Assembly: GCF_001456955.1 (NCBI RefSeq)
Contig: NZ_KQ758468.1
Coordinates: 62,001-126,000 of the forward strand
DNA from: Microbacterium enclense
GTDB taxonomy: Bacteria > Actinomycetota > Actinomycetes > Actinomycetales > Microbacteriaceae
Length of the DNA: 64,000 bases
Direction: 5' to 3'
This document shows, piece after piece, positions 44,644 to 53,970 of the stretch (within the stretch, counting starts at the first letter, position 1; the number at the start of each line of letters is the position of its first letter). The translations under genes were made by a program, and so were the position numbers. A model generated the notes under the pieces. The model did not search any database. It saw only the letters and a list, made by a program, of their open reading frames with translations, and was not told where the DNA came from.

Positions 44644-46358
44644 TCTTCTGCCCTCGACTCATTCAGAATTTGATTAACCGTATTCAAGACCGTTCCATTC
44701 ACTTCTTCGTCATCGCTCATCAACCTGTTGTGGTGATCGACGCTTGCGGCGATTACGAAGGGCGCGCCAAGGGCGACGTTCAACGGATCGACACCTGGTA
44801 GTCCCGAAGCGACGATGTTGACGTCGCTTATCGACTCAGGTCGGGTACCGAAGCCGAATGGCCCCAGCTGCAGACCGGCGTAGTACCGATTGATGTCATC
44901 CGGGCCCTGAGCTGAGAAGTAAGCCGTATCCGCCGAGGGTGTGTAATCGTCTGCGGCTCCGACGGATGCGGCAAGGAAGCGGGCATTCACCGTCCCGCCA
45001 TATGCTTCCGCCGCGCTGCCCACACCACCTCCGTATGAGTGTTCATAGCTCATCGTCCACAAGGAGGGATCCGCCGCCTGCACACCTTTCACGAATTGGG
45101 CGTACTCGGGTGCGCGGTCCTCGGCGTAGTGGTTCCACTGCGGACCACCCCCGGAAAGAATTTCATCGAGTTGCGGCATCGGGCCGGTCATCACAGTGAA
45201 GGCGACGACACTCTCACGGCCACCCCGTACCTGCCAATTCGCGAACCGTGTAATCGGTTCCTCGACGTAGAAAGAGTCGGCCGTCGTGTTCGTGCCCGGC
45301 ACGACGAACAGCGCGGCCTTTGCCGTAGACGGGTCGCCCGACATCTCGATGAGGGAACCGTGGCTGGGATCCCACGCGTAGAGCAGCTTTCGTCCCGCGG
45401 CCACCGCCTGGAAGTATGCGATCTCGCGGTCTATCCGGTTCACGTTCGCGGACGGCACGACACGCGCCCGAGGTGCGCCGGCAGGACCGTGGAGACCGAG
45501 GGCGCGGTCGCGCTTCGCACGGAGGTCGGCCAGATGACCCGCCGCGCGAGCGCGGTTGGCGGCGACGCGGTCGGCGAGAGCGACGCCGTCGAGATTGCCG
45601 ATGAGGGCGGGAACGCCCGCAACGAGTGCGGCGGCGGTGGTCGGGGACAGGCTCGCCCACCACGTCGCCACCGCGTCGGGCTGGCCGCGCCGGATGATGT
45701 CGGCCCACTGGGGGTTCTGGCGCAGCAGGCGCGCCGCATCCGCACCGTCTCGTCGAGCGAGTCGGTGGAGCAGGGGGAGAGCTGCTTCATCGAGGACGGA
45801 CGTCGACGGGTTGGCGAGTACGGTCTCCTCGGCGGGGAGATCGCGAGCGAGTGTCCACGAGACGTCGGGGATCGCGCGGAGCGCCGCGGCGCACGCGCGA
45901 GCTGCGGCATCCCAGTCCTCGACGAGCGCGGCATACTCTCGACGGAACGCGAGCTCGCGGTCGCCGCGCTCGACATCGGCGAGACGGCGGCCAAGAGGGT
46001 CGCTTGCTTCGGGGAAGGCGAGGCTGGCGGTGGCCTCGTGCTCGCGAAGTCGTGCGATCAGGGCGTCACGTCGACGATCAGCTGCCTCGAGATCGTCAGC
46101 CAGGGTCTCGATCGCTGCACGGGCGTTGCGCAGGCCTGCATCGATCTCGGCGGAGGCAGGGCCGAGCTGGCGCAGGCTCTGTTGCAACTCGGAAGCCTCA
46201 GGGGCGTGGTAGACGCCGGGCAGCAATCCCCACGTGAAGAGCACGTGATCGGTTGCCAGACGCGTGGCAGAACTCGCGGTCTCGAGGGACGCCGCGAGTC
46301 GGCGGAGCTCTTCGGGGTCGGCCGGGCACGGAGGGATGTCGCTGAGTGAGAGAGTCAT
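44640..46358 (-). CDS. Large alpha/beta hydrolase with helical N-terminus, DUF1023-like (module 2)
   Basis: A 572-residue paralogue of the 2919 product. Helical region to about 200, signature QWADIIRR, WWASLSPTTAAALVAG, GNLDGVALADRVAANR, then the hydrolase domain with LFVVPGTNTTADSFY, nucleophile motif YEHSYGGG (Ser441) and His542/543 in ASVDHHNRLM. No signal peptide. ATG 46358 is chosen as it overlaps the previous stop (ATGA); a GTG three codons upstream is possible. GC is 44 of 60 at 45481-45540 but 25 of 60 at the 3' end. Substrate unknown. Confidence 0.75.
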   Translation of the reverse strand: MTLSLSDIPPCPADPEELRRLAASLETASSATRLATDHVLFTWGLLPGVYHAPEASELQQSLRQLGPASAEIDAGLRNARAAIETLADDLEAADRRRDALIARLREHEATASLAFPEASDPLGRRLADVERGDRELAFRREYAALVEDWDAAARACAAALRAIPDVSWTLARDLPAEETVLANPSTSVLDEAALPLLHRLARRDGADAARLLRQNPQWADIIRRGQPDAVATWWASLSPTTAAALVAGVPALIGNLDGVALADRVAANRARAAGHLADLRAKRDRALGLHGPAGAPRARVVPSANVNRIDREIAYFQAVAAGRKLLYAWDPSHGSLIEMSGDPSTAKAALFVVPGTNTTADSFYVEEPITRFANWQVRGGRESVVAFTVMTGPMPQLDEILSGGGPQWNHYAEDRAPEYAQFVKGVQAADPSLWTMSYEHSYGGGVGSAAEAYGGTVNARFLAASVGAADDYTPSADTAYFSAQGPDDINRYYAGLQLGPFGFGTRPESISDVNIVASGLPGVDPLNVALGAPFVIAASVDHHNRLMSDDEEVNGTVLNTVNQILNESRAEE

Positions 46359-46702
46359 AGGGGCCACCGACCGAATCGTGACGGGTCGAACAGCGCGGCG
46401 TCTGCACCGGACCGGGTCGTCGTGGCCGCCATCTCGTCGTCGGCTGCCACGTAGGCGATGACGACCGCCCGGAGGGCCGCAAGCGCCGATCGGCCTCGCG
46501 ACGCGATGCCCCGCGACAGGTCGACCCGGGCGCGGGCGACGTCGTCGAACGCCGCGCGCGCGGACGGCAGCCCGGACAGTGCGTCGGTCAGCGCGTCGAC
46601 CGCTTCGCGCAGCGCCGCCGAACGATCCAGGGTGTCGTCGAGGGCGAGACGGACACGTTCGGCGATGCCGACAACCTCATCGGGCTGGACGGAAAACGAC
46701 AT
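46355..46702 (-). CDS. Small helical protein with YxxxD motif, WXG100/EspC-like (module 2)
   Basis: A 115-residue helical protein without signal or membrane segment. AYVAADDEMA near residue 85 contains the YxxxD pattern of type VII export signals. It ends in SRFGRWPL. Paralogue of the 2584 product by length, motif position and gene order. ATG 46702 has a TAGCAT box six bases upstream. First gene of module 2; its stop overlaps the hydrolase start. Likely pairs with the helical N-terminus of the hydrolase, which is inferred. Confidence 0.6.
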   Translation of the reverse strand: MSFSVQPDEVVGIAERVRLALDDTLDRSAALREAVDALTDALSGLPSARAAFDDVARARVDLSRGIASRGRSALAALRAVVIAYVAADDEMAATTTRSGADAALFDPSRFGRWPL

Positions 46703-46708
46703 GCGGGG

Positions 46709-46714
46709 ATGCTA
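46709..46714 (-). promoter_or_regulatory. -10 box TAGCAT of module 2
   Basis: Minus strand, six bases before ATG 46702. Same distance as TATCGT before module 1. Confidence 0.5.
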
Positions 46715-46798
46715 ATGAATGCACCGCCAGGGTCGTTTTCACCCTGTGGATAAGGCTCTGAACTTCACCAGTGCATTCGCCTGCGGGTCGTCAGACGA

Positions 46799-48574
46799 TC
46801 AGCGCCCGGCGGCGTACCCCTGGGCGCCTCGCGGATTCGCCGCGGCCCACAAAATGCCGTCGCCGTCCCGTCCGACGGCGGTGACTCGTCCGAGCGACCA
46901 GTCGCCCGTCCGACGCACACGGTGACCCCGCGCCTCGAGGGCGGCGAGCACATCGGCATCCATTCGGTCTTCGACGGTCACGCCCGCGGGGGTCCAAGTG
47001 CGCGGCCAGAAGGAGTCGATGAGCGCGGTCGTGTTGAGGGTGGGGGCGTCGATCGCCTGCTGGCCGGAGTATCCGCCGACCAGAATCCGCAGGATCACGG
47101 GCAGCTGCCATTGGTCCTGTTGGTCGCCGCCTGGCGAGCCCACCGCGACGACCTCGGAGCCGCGCGTGAGAAGCGTGGGCGTGAGCGTCGTGCGGGGGCG
47201 ACGCCCGGGGAGGAGGGATGCCGGATGGCCGGGGACCAGCCACGTCGCCTGCAGCCGCGTGCCGAGGCAGAACCCGAGGGTGGGCACCGTCGGCGAGGAT
47301 TGCAGCCATCCGCCGGACGGGGTGGCGGAGATGGCGTTTCCCCAGCGGTCGATCACATCGATGTGGCACGTGTCGCCGCGCGTCTGCCCCGACCGATCGA
47401 CGGTGGGTTCACCGGTCGACCCGTCGGCGACGGCCGCGTCGGTGCGCAGCGGCGGGAGCTGCGGGGCGCGACCGTCCGGCGAGCCGGGGCGGAGTTCCGC
47501 CGACGCCGCGGGGCCGATGAGTGTCCGCCGCTGGGCGATGTAGTCATCGGCGAGCAGCGCGTCGGTCGAGACGGCCCCGTCGCCGTCGCCGAACCAGGCG
47601 TCGCGGTCGGCGTAGGCGAGCTTCTGCGCCTCGAGCAGCAGGTGTGCGCCCTCCGCGGTCGCGGGGTCGAGCTGCTCGTCGTCGGCGTTCTCGATCAGCC
47701 GCAGCGTCTGCAGCAACGCGGGCCCCTGCGACCAGGGGCCGGCCTTGAAGACGTCCCACCCGCGGAAGGTCACCGACTCGGCCGCTTCGTAGTCCGCGCG
47801 CCAGGATGCCAGGTCGTCCGCGGTCAGGATGCCGGCGTGGTCGCCGCCGTCGGCGTGCCGATGCGGCCGCCGGATGAACGCCGCGGCCTCGGGCAGCACC
47901 TCGGTCATCCACCGCGTCCGTGCCGCGTCGATCCGCGCCTCGCGGTCGGCGCCGCCCGCGCCGATCAGACCCTCGAGCACGTCGGCCCACTCGGGGTTGC
48001 GCACGAGAGTGTCGGGCGGGGGCGGCGAGCCGTCTGGCATCCATCGCTCCGCCGACGTCGGCCAGTGGCGCGCGAACAGGTCGGCGACCCGCGCGATCGT
48101 GGCGGCGGCCCCGGCGACGAGCGGATGACCGTCGCGGGCGTAGCCGATGGCGTAGGCGAGCACGTCGGCGAGGTCCCAGGTGCCGTGGTCGCGCAGGAGG
48201 AGCAACCAGGCATCGACCGCTCCGGGAATGGCGGCGGCCAGCCCTCCGGCGCCCGGCACGAGATCGAGACCACGCGAGAGGAAGTGCTCGATGGTCGCGC
48301 CCGCCGGCGCCGGTCCCTGGCCCATCACGACGACGGGTCGGGGCGCGCCGGCCGGTCGGATCAGCGCAACGAGATCGCCACCGGGTCCGTTCAGGTGCGG
48401 CTCGACCACGTGCAGCACGAACGCCCCCGCGACGGCGGCGTCGAACGCGTTGCCGCCGCGCTCGAGCACCGCCTGCGCGGTGGCGGTCGCCGTCCAGTGC
48501 GTGGAGGCGGCCATGCCGAACGTGCCCCGAAGGGTCGGCCGTGTCGTGAACTCTGCCGGCGGCGTGAAGCTCAT
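46799..48574 (-). CDS. Gamma-glutamyltransferase family protein
   Basis: A 591-residue Ntn-hydrolase precursor. N-terminal region FGMAASTHWTATATAQAVLE and GGNAFDAAVAGAFVLHVVEP are family hallmarks, as is LNGPGGDLVAL. The self-cleavage Thr that becomes the small-subunit N-terminus is in RGDTCHIDVIDRWGNAIS near residue 400, and SPGGDQQDQWQLPVILRIL is the conserved small-subunit block. No signal peptide is visible, so it may be cytosolic and act on glutathione-like or other gamma-glutamyl amides. ATG 48574 overlaps the aminopeptidase stop, so the two form one operon for peptide breakdown. Confidence 0.9.
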   Translation of the reverse strand: MSFTPPAEFTTRPTLRGTFGMAASTHWTATATAQAVLERGGNAFDAAVAGAFVLHVVEPHLNGPGGDLVALIRPAGAPRPVVVMGQGPAPAGATIEHFLSRGLDLVPGAGGLAAAIPGAVDAWLLLLRDHGTWDLADVLAYAIGYARDGHPLVAGAAATIARVADLFARHWPTSAERWMPDGSPPPPDTLVRNPEWADVLEGLIGAGGADREARIDAARTRWMTEVLPEAAAFIRRPHRHADGGDHAGILTADDLASWRADYEAAESVTFRGWDVFKAGPWSQGPALLQTLRLIENADDEQLDPATAEGAHLLLEAQKLAYADRDAWFGDGDGAVSTDALLADDYIAQRRTLIGPAASAELRPGSPDGRAPQLPPLRTDAAVADGSTGEPTVDRSGQTRGDTCHIDVIDRWGNAISATPSGGWLQSSPTVPTLGFCLGTRLQATWLVPGHPASLLPGRRPRTTLTPTLLTRGSEVVAVGSPGGDQQDQWQLPVILRILVGGYSGQQAIDAPTLNTTALIDSFWPRTWTPAGVTVEDRMDADVLAALEARGHRVRRTGDWSLGRVTAVGRDGDGILWAAANPRGAQGYAAGR

Positions 48575-50004
48575 CGCGAGAGCCGGGCGATCCACTCCTC
48601 GACCTCGTCGGCGGTGCGCGGGATCCCAGCCGACAGGTTGACCGGGCCGTCGGCCGTCATGACGATGTCGTCCTCGATACGTGCCCCGATGCCGCGGTAC
48701 TCCTCGGGCACGGTGAGATCGTCGATCTGGAAGTAGAGCCCCGGCTCGATCGTGAAGACCATGCCCGGCTCGAGCAGGCCGTCGTAGTACATGTCGCGTC
48801 GCGCCTGCGCGCAGTCGTGCACGTCGATGCCGAGGTGGTGGCTGGTGCCGTGCACCATGTAGCGACGGTGCTGGCCGCCGGAATCGGCATGCAGCGCCTC
48901 TTCGGCGGTCACCGGGAGCAGACCCCACTCGGCGACGCGGGCGGCGATGACCTCCATCGCGGCCTCGTGCAGGCGCCGGAACGGCACGCCGACCTTCGCC
49001 GCGGCGAACGACGCGTCGGCGGCCTCGCGGACGGTCTCGTAGATGCGGCGCTGGATGTCGGTGAACGTTCCCGAGACGGGCAGGGTGCGGGTGATGTCGG
49101 CCGTGTAGAGGCTGTCGACTTCGACGCCGGCGTCGACGAGGATGAGGTCGCCCGGCTTGACCGCGCCGTCGTTGCGTGTCCAGTGCAGATAGCAGGCGTG
49201 CGGGCCGGAGGCGGCGATCGTGTCGTAGCCGACGCTGTTGCCGTCGGAACGGGCACGCTGATGGAACACGCCCTCGACGACGCGCTCGCCGCGCGGGTGC
49301 TCGATGATGCGGGGGAGCTCGGCGACGATGTCGTCGAAGCCGCGCCCCGTGACCTCGACGGCGAGGGCCAGCTCGGCGAGTTCGTACTCGTCTTTGACCA
49401 GTCGCAGTTCGGAGACGAAGCGGGTGAGCTCGTCGTCGTCGCCGACCGTGCGGTCGTCGTCGGCTGCGGCGAAGTCATCGAGATGGGCCGTCGCGATCGC
49501 CAGGTCGGCGGCGACACCGTCGAGTGCCGGGCGGGGGCCGATCCAGAACTCGCCGATCGTGGCATCCGAATAGAACTCGGCCGTCGTGCGGTCGGCGCGC
49601 TCGCGGAAGTAGAGCACGGCCTCGTGGCCCTCGTCGCGCGGTTCGAAGACGAGGACGGCATCGGGCTCGGCGTCACTGCCCCAGCCCGTCAGGTGCGAGA
49701 ACGCGGAGTGCGCGCGGAAGGGGTAGTCGGTGTCGTTGCTGCGCTGCTTGAGCCCACCGGCCGGCACGACGACGCGCTGACCGGGGAAGGCCCGCGACAC
49801 GCGTTCGCGGCGCCGTGCCGCCCACGCCGCCTGCTCGCGCGGCTCGGGGAGGGTCGCGGGGTGCTCGGCCCAGCCGGTCGAGATGGTGTCGAGGAAGCCG
49901 CGGGGGAACGGCGCCTTGCGGTTGCTGGGGGCGTCGAGCTCGGTCTGCTCGGCCTGGGGCTCGGCGGTTTGCGCGGTCGTGTCGCTGGTCGAGGGGGCAT
50001 CCAT
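48571..50004 (-). CDS. pepP: Xaa-Pro aminopeptidase (M24B)
   Basis: Removes N-terminal residues followed by proline. 477 residues: an N-terminal extension rich in Glu/Ala/Thr (1-35), the AMP_N creatinase-like domain (about 50-200) and the pita-bread domain with two-metal ligands DAGVEVDSLYTADITRT, HGTSHHLGIDVHD, EPGLYF and ARIEDD. ATG 50004 is the likely start (GAGACT box six bases before). Overlaps the gamma-glutamyltransferase gene. The order suggests joint use in peptide turnover. Confidence 0.93.
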   Translation of the reverse strand: MDAPSTSDTTAQTAEPQAEQTELDAPSNRKAPFPRGFLDTISTGWAEHPATLPEPREQAAWAARRRERVSRAFPGQRVVVPAGGLKQRSNDTDYPFRAHSAFSHLTGWGSDAEPDAVLVFEPRDEGHEAVLYFRERADRTTAEFYSDATIGEFWIGPRPALDGVAADLAIATAHLDDFAAADDDRTVGDDDELTRFVSELRLVKDEYELAELALAVEVTGRGFDDIVAELPRIIEHPRGERVVEGVFHQRARSDGNSVGYDTIAASGPHACYLHWTRNDGAVKPGDLILVDAGVEVDSLYTADITRTLPVSGTFTDIQRRIYETVREAADASFAAAKVGVPFRRLHEAAMEVIAARVAEWGLLPVTAEEALHADSGGQHRRYMVHGTSHHLGIDVHDCAQARRDMYYDGLLEPGMVFTIEPGLYFQIDDLTVPEEYRGIGARIEDDIVMTADGPVNLSAGIPRTADEVEEWIARLSR

Positions 50005-50020
50005 CGTTCCAGTCTCGCAC

Positions 50021-50097
50021 CGTCGGACGTCGCGCGCACGGTGGTGGGCGCGGTGCGGGGCGGCTGCGTCGGACGTCGCGCGCACGGCGGTGGGCGC
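50021..50097. repeat. Two direct repeats, 46-base period
   Basis: CGTCGGACGTCGCGCGCACG occurs at 50021 and 50067 followed by G(T/C)GGTGGGCGCG. It lies in the 158-base gap between two minus-strand genes. Confidence 0.85.
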
Positions 50098-50162
50098 GCC
50101 CGGCACTCGCACCCGACACACGAGCACACGGCGCGGGCGCCGTGCCCGGCCCAGGGGCGGGG

Positions 50163-51194
50163 TCAGCCGGCGGCGCGCTCGAGCTGCACGACGATCGGAC
50201 GGTGATCGCTGCCCGAGCCGTCGAGCGAGCGCATCACGACCGAACCCGACACGGTCCAGTCGGGCGTCGCCATCACGTGGTCGATGGGGGCGCCGAGCAT
50301 CGCCGGCGCGTCGGTCGGCCACGTGCCGACCCCGCCGTTGCCGCTCTCGGAGGCCGCGTCGTGGCAGCGTCCGAGGGTGCCGTCGTCGACGCCCATCCCG
50401 GTCATGTGATCGAGGGTCGCGTTGAAATCGCCGGCGAGGATGACGTTGTCGGTGGTGCACTGGTCGGCCAGCCACTGCAGATCGCTGCGCCACTCGGTCA
50501 TGTAGCCCTGACGGGGTGCGACCGCGTGGGCTGCGACGATGATCGGCCCGTCGCCGGAGGTCGGCATGGCCACTGCGCTCGGCACGGTCGAGGTGTTGCT
50601 GGAGCCGTCGAGCGACGACTGGATGACGGAGTAGTCGCCGAGCTCCGGACGGATCAGCACGGTCGTGGAGGTGGCATCCCAGCCGGTGACGCCGTACTCG
50701 CCGTACTCCGCGTGATGCGCCCACATCGGCTGACCCATGTCGCGCATCATCTCGGCCACCTCGGCGCCGGTGTCGATCGTGGTCTCTGGGAGCGTCACCA
50801 CGTCGGCCTGCATGCCGACCGCAAAACGGGCGATCGACTCGGCGGACGTGGCCGAACCCGCTGTGTTCCACGTCATGACGCGCAGACTCGTCGCGGTCTT
50901 CTCGGGAAGATCCTCGGATCCGAGCCCGCGCTGCGAGAGGACCGCGACGTTGATGCCGCCCGACACCCCCAGGATGAGGGCGAGCACCAGAGCCAACGCC
51001 CGCAGGGGCCGGATGAGGGCGAACAGCAGCATGAGCAGCGTCGACGCGAGCAGCACGGCCGCCAGCGGCGCGCGGAAGGAGATGACCTGCGCCACGGGAA
51101 ACACTCGCTCGACGCCGAATGCCGAGGGCCACGTGAGCACCGCGGCGCCCGCCGCGACGGCGAGCGCGACGAGGGTACCGAGCAGTCGACGCAC
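50163..51194 (-). CDS. Membrane-anchored endonuclease/exonuclease/phosphatase-fold protein
   Basis: A 343-residue protein: three hydrophobic helices in the first 90 residues, then an EEP domain facing outward. Motifs: LRVMTWNTAG, DVVTLPETT, ILAGDFNATLDH and GSDHRPIVV, i.e. the Asn, Glu, Asp/Asn and Asp-His residues of the metal-dependent phosphodiesterase site. The target may be nucleic acid, a phospholipid or a sugar phosphate outside the cell; no more can be said. GTG 51194 is set by a TAAGGT box seven bases upstream. Confidence 0.87.
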   Translation of the reverse strand: MRRLLGTLVALAVAAGAAVLTWPSAFGVERVFPVAQVISFRAPLAAVLLASTLLMLLFALIRPLRALALVLALILGVSGGINVAVLSQRGLGSEDLPEKTATSLRVMTWNTAGSATSAESIARFAVGMQADVVTLPETTIDTGAEVAEMMRDMGQPMWAHHAEYGEYGVTGWDATSTTVLIRPELGDYSVIQSSLDGSSNTSTVPSAVAMPTSGDGPIIVAAHAVAPRQGYMTEWRSDLQWLADQCTTDNVILAGDFNATLDHMTGMGVDDGTLGRCHDAASESGNGGVGTWPTDAPAMLGAPIDHVMATPDWTVSGSVVMRSLDGSGSDHRPIVVQLERAAG

Positions 51195-51201
51195 GCACCC
51201 G

Positions 51202-51207
51202 ACCTTA
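51202..51207 (-). promoter_or_regulatory. -10 box TAAGGT of the EEP gene
   Basis: Minus strand, seven bases before GTG 51194. Confidence 0.45.
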
Positions 51208-51298
51208 GGTCAGACGTCTGTGAGATCGACGGACATCGACCGGATGCCGCCTGCATAGCCAACCGGGTGAGCGCCGTCCGGCCGGGGGACGGGAGCGC

Positions 51299-51304
51299 TA
51301 CGCT
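51299..51304 (+). promoter_or_regulatory. -10 box TACGCT of the PHP gene
   Basis: Six bases before GTG 51311. Confidence 0.5.
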
Positions 51305-51310
51305 CGACGG

Positions 51311-52171
51311 GTGCCGCACGTTCGTCGATTCACCGGGCCGAGCGACCTGCACCTGCACTCGTCGCACTCCGACGGGACGGAGCCGCCGGCCGAGGTGATG
51401 GCGGCGGCGCACCGGCACGGTCTGCACACCGCGGCGCTCACCGACCACGACACCACGTCGGGGTGGGCGGAGGCGGCGGAGGCGGCGACGTCACTGGGAA
51501 TGACGTTCGTGCCGGGCATGGAGCTCTCGGCGCGGCACCGGTGGCGCAGCGTCCATCTGCTCGCCTACCTGGTCGACCCCGACCACGAGGGGCTGCGGGC
51601 GATGACCGATCGCATCCGCTCGTCGCGTCTGGACCGCGCGCAGATCATGGCGGAACGCATCTCGCACGACTACGACATCGCCTGGGACGACATCGTCGCT
51701 CAGACCACCGACGGCGCGACGGTCGGGCGCCCGCACATCGCCGACGCGCTCGTCGCGCGGGGGATCGTCGCCGACCGCACCGAGGCCTTCGCCGGCATCC
51801 TGCACCCGTCCGGCGATTATTACGTGGCGCTGTACGCGCCCGACCCCGTCACCGCGGTGGAGTTGGTGGTCGGCGCCGGCGGCGTGCCGATCGTGGCGCA
51901 TCCCGCGGGTCGGGCGTTGCTGCCCGAGAGCGTGCTCGAGGCCATGCTGGCGGCCGGGCTCGCGGGCTTCGAGCTCGCTCACCGCGAGAACCTGCCGGAG
52001 CCGACCGCGCTGCTGGCCGAACTGGCTGCCGAGCGCGACCTCATCGTCACGGGATCCAGCGATTATCACGGCCTCGGCAAACCGAACGTGCCGGGGGAGA
52101 ACACCACGACGGATGCCATGGTGGAGCGCATCTTCGCGCTCGGGCGTGGCACGGCGCCGGTCTTCCCGTAG
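51311..52171 (+). CDS. PHP-domain metal-dependent phosphoesterase
   Basis: A 286-residue protein of the TrpH/RNase AM-like PHP group. Metal-site motifs: DLHLHSSHSDG (11-22), ALTDHDTTSGW, PGMELSA, GRPHIADAL, IVAHPAG and GSSDYHGLGK. Relatives release nucleotides from RNA 5' ends or hydrolyse 3',5'-bisphosphate nucleotides; which applies here is not clear. Neighbours do not help. Its stop faces the helicase terminator. Confidence 0.9.
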   Translation: MPHVRRFTGPSDLHLHSSHSDGTEPPAEVMAAAHRHGLHTAALTDHDTTSGWAEAAEAATSLGMTFVPGMELSARHRWRSVHLLAYLVDPDHEGLRAMTDRIRSSRLDRAQIMAERISHDYDIAWDDIVAQTTDGATVGRPHIADALVARGIVADRTEAFAGILHPSGDYYVALYAPDPVTAVELVVGAGGVPIVAHPAGRALLPESVLEAMLAAGLAGFELAHRENLPEPTALLAELAAERDLIVTGSSDYHGLGKPNVPGENTTTDAMVERIFALGRGTAPVFP

Positions 52172-52310
52172 CGGCGGTCGACCGATCCGCGCTGGTCGCC
52201 GGCGCAGGTGGATGCACAACGCAGGAGGCCGCGGCGGTCGGCGGCGGGTGACCGCGCAATTGTGCCGAAGGTGCTCGCGAACTCCTGCATCGTGTTCCCG
52301 CGGCCGGGAC

Positions 52311-52349
52311 GAAGAAACGACGCCGACCCCCGCAGGGATCGGCGCCGTC
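52311..52349 (-). terminator. Intrinsic terminator of the DEAD-box helicase gene
   Basis: On the minus strand a GACGGCGCCGATCCC arm pairs with GGGTCGGCGTCGT and is followed by TTTCTTC. 15 bases after the helicase stop. The other part of the gap (52172-52310) shows nothing. Confidence 0.8.
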
Positions 52350-52363
52350 TTAGCGTCTTCGTG

Positions 52364-53821
52364 TCAGGCCACGGGTGCCGTCGGCGTACCCGAGCTGCCG
52401 CTGCCGCGGCGACGACGGCGGCGACGCGGGGCCGCATTGCCGTCGTGGTGCTCCTTGCCGGCACCGTCGTGCGTGCCGGCGCCACCCTCGTCGCGCGGGG
52501 TGGCGTCACCGGCGGGTGCGGTGGACTCGGACGACGAGGAGCCGCCGCCGCGGCGGCGACGACGCGGGGCGCGGGTGCCCTCGGCATCCTGACCCTCGCT
52601 CTTCTTCTCGGCGCGGGGCGCGACGGCCTTCGGGGCGGTGACGAGACGGCCCTTGGTGCCCTCGGGGATGTTGAGGTCGGTGTAGAGGTGCGGGCTCGAC
52701 GAGTAGGTCTCGGTGGGCTCGGGCTGGCCGAACTCGAGGGCGCGGTTGATGAGAGCCCACTTGTGCACGTCGTCCCAGTCGACGAAGGTGACGGCGATGC
52801 CGGTGCGGCCCGCGCGGCCGGTGCGTCCCGCGCGGTGCAGGTAGGTCTTCTCGTCGTCGGGGATCGTGTGGTTGATGACGTGCGTGACGTCGTTGACGTC
52901 GATGCCGCGGGCGGCGACGTCGGTGGCGATCAGCACGTCTTTCTTGCCGGCCTTGAACGCGGCCATCGAACGCTCGCGCGCCTCCTGGCTCATGTCGCCG
53001 TGGACGGCGGCGGCGTTGAAGCCACGGTCGCCGAGCTCGTCGACGAGCTTCTGCGCCGCACGCTTGGTGCGGGTGAAGATGACGGCCTTCTCGCGGCCCT
53101 CGGACTGCAGGATGCGGGCGATGACCTCGTCTTTGTCGAGCGAGTGCGCGCGGTAGACGAGGTGCTTGATGTTCGCCTGCGTCAGGCCCTCGTCGGGATC
53201 GTTGGCGCGCATGTGGATGGGGTTCGACATGAACCGGCGCGCAAGAGCGACGATCGGCCCGGGCATGGTGGCCGAGAACAGCTGCGTGTGCCGCACGGCG
53301 GGGACCTTCGAGAAGATCTTCTCGATGTCGGCGAGGAAGCCGAGGTCGAGCATCTTGTCGGCCTCGTCGAGCACGACCTCGGTCGCGTGCGACAGGTCGA
53401 GCAGACGCTGGTTGGCGAGGTCGATGAGGCGTCCCGGCGTTCCGACGACGATTTGCGCGCCGGCCTTGAGCTGGTCGATCTGGCCCTCGTACGCCTTGCC
53501 GCCGTAGATGGCGACGACGCTCGTGGACCGGTTCGAGGTGAGCATGTCCATGTCTTCGTAGACCTGGACGGCCAGCTCGCGCGTCGGAACGACGATGAGC
53601 GCCTTCACGCCGGGCTCGGGGTCGAGGCCGAGACGCTGGACGACCGGGATGCCGAAGCCGAAGGTCTTGCCGGTACCCGTCTTGGCCTGGCCGATGATGT
53701 CCTGGCCGGGAAGGCCGAGGGGGATCGTCTGCTCCTGGATGGGGAAGGCTTCGGTGATGCCCTTGGATGCCAGGGCATCGACGATGTCCTGGTCGATGCC
53801 GAGCTCGGCGAATGTCGTCAT
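52364..53821 (-). CDS. DEAD-box RNA helicase (RhlE/CsdA-like)
   Basis: 485 residues. Q motif FPIQEQTI, motif I AKTGTGKT, Ia PTRELAVQ, Ib TPGRLIDL, II DEAD, III SAT, V ATDVAARGID, VI HRAGRTGRAG. The C-terminal 90 residues are low complexity with Arg clusters (RRRRRGGG and RRRRRRRGSGSSG), typical for RNA-binding tails. Unwinds structured RNA in ribosome assembly or decay. ATG 53821 matches the family start. Next to the ferritin-like gene as in mycobacteria (Rv3211/Rv3210c, from memory). Confidence 0.95.
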   Translation of the reverse strand: MTTFAELGIDQDIVDALASKGITEAFPIQEQTIPLGLPGQDIIGQAKTGTGKTFGFGIPVVQRLGLDPEPGVKALIVVPTRELAVQVYEDMDMLTSNRSTSVVAIYGGKAYEGQIDQLKAGAQIVVGTPGRLIDLANQRLLDLSHATEVVLDEADKMLDLGFLADIEKIFSKVPAVRHTQLFSATMPGPIVALARRFMSNPIHMRANDPDEGLTQANIKHLVYRAHSLDKDEVIARILQSEGREKAVIFTRTKRAAQKLVDELGDRGFNAAAVHGDMSQEARERSMAAFKAGKKDVLIATDVAARGIDVNDVTHVINHTIPDDEKTYLHRAGRTGRAGRTGIAVTFVDWDDVHKWALINRALEFGQPEPTETYSSSPHLYTDLNIPEGTKGRLVTAPKAVAPRAEKKSEGQDAEGTRAPRRRRRGGGSSSSESTAPAGDATPRDEGGAGTHDGAGKEHHDGNAAPRRRRRRRGSGSSGTPTAPVA

Positions 53822-53957
53822 GAGCGTGCCTGTTCCGGCGGCGAGAGACCGCCTGGGGAGTCGAATCCACGCCCTCACTCGTCCACAGGCGCGGGGTCCC
53901 GATCCGTCGCCGGGACCTGTCCACTCTACCCGGCGTGTCTCGGAAGCCCCCGACGCC

Positions 53958-53963
53958 TAGGCT
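53958..53963 (+). promoter_or_regulatory. -10 box TAGGCT of the ferritin-like gene
   Basis: Seven bases before GTG 53971. Confidence 0.5.
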
Positions 53964-53970
53964 GTCGTAC

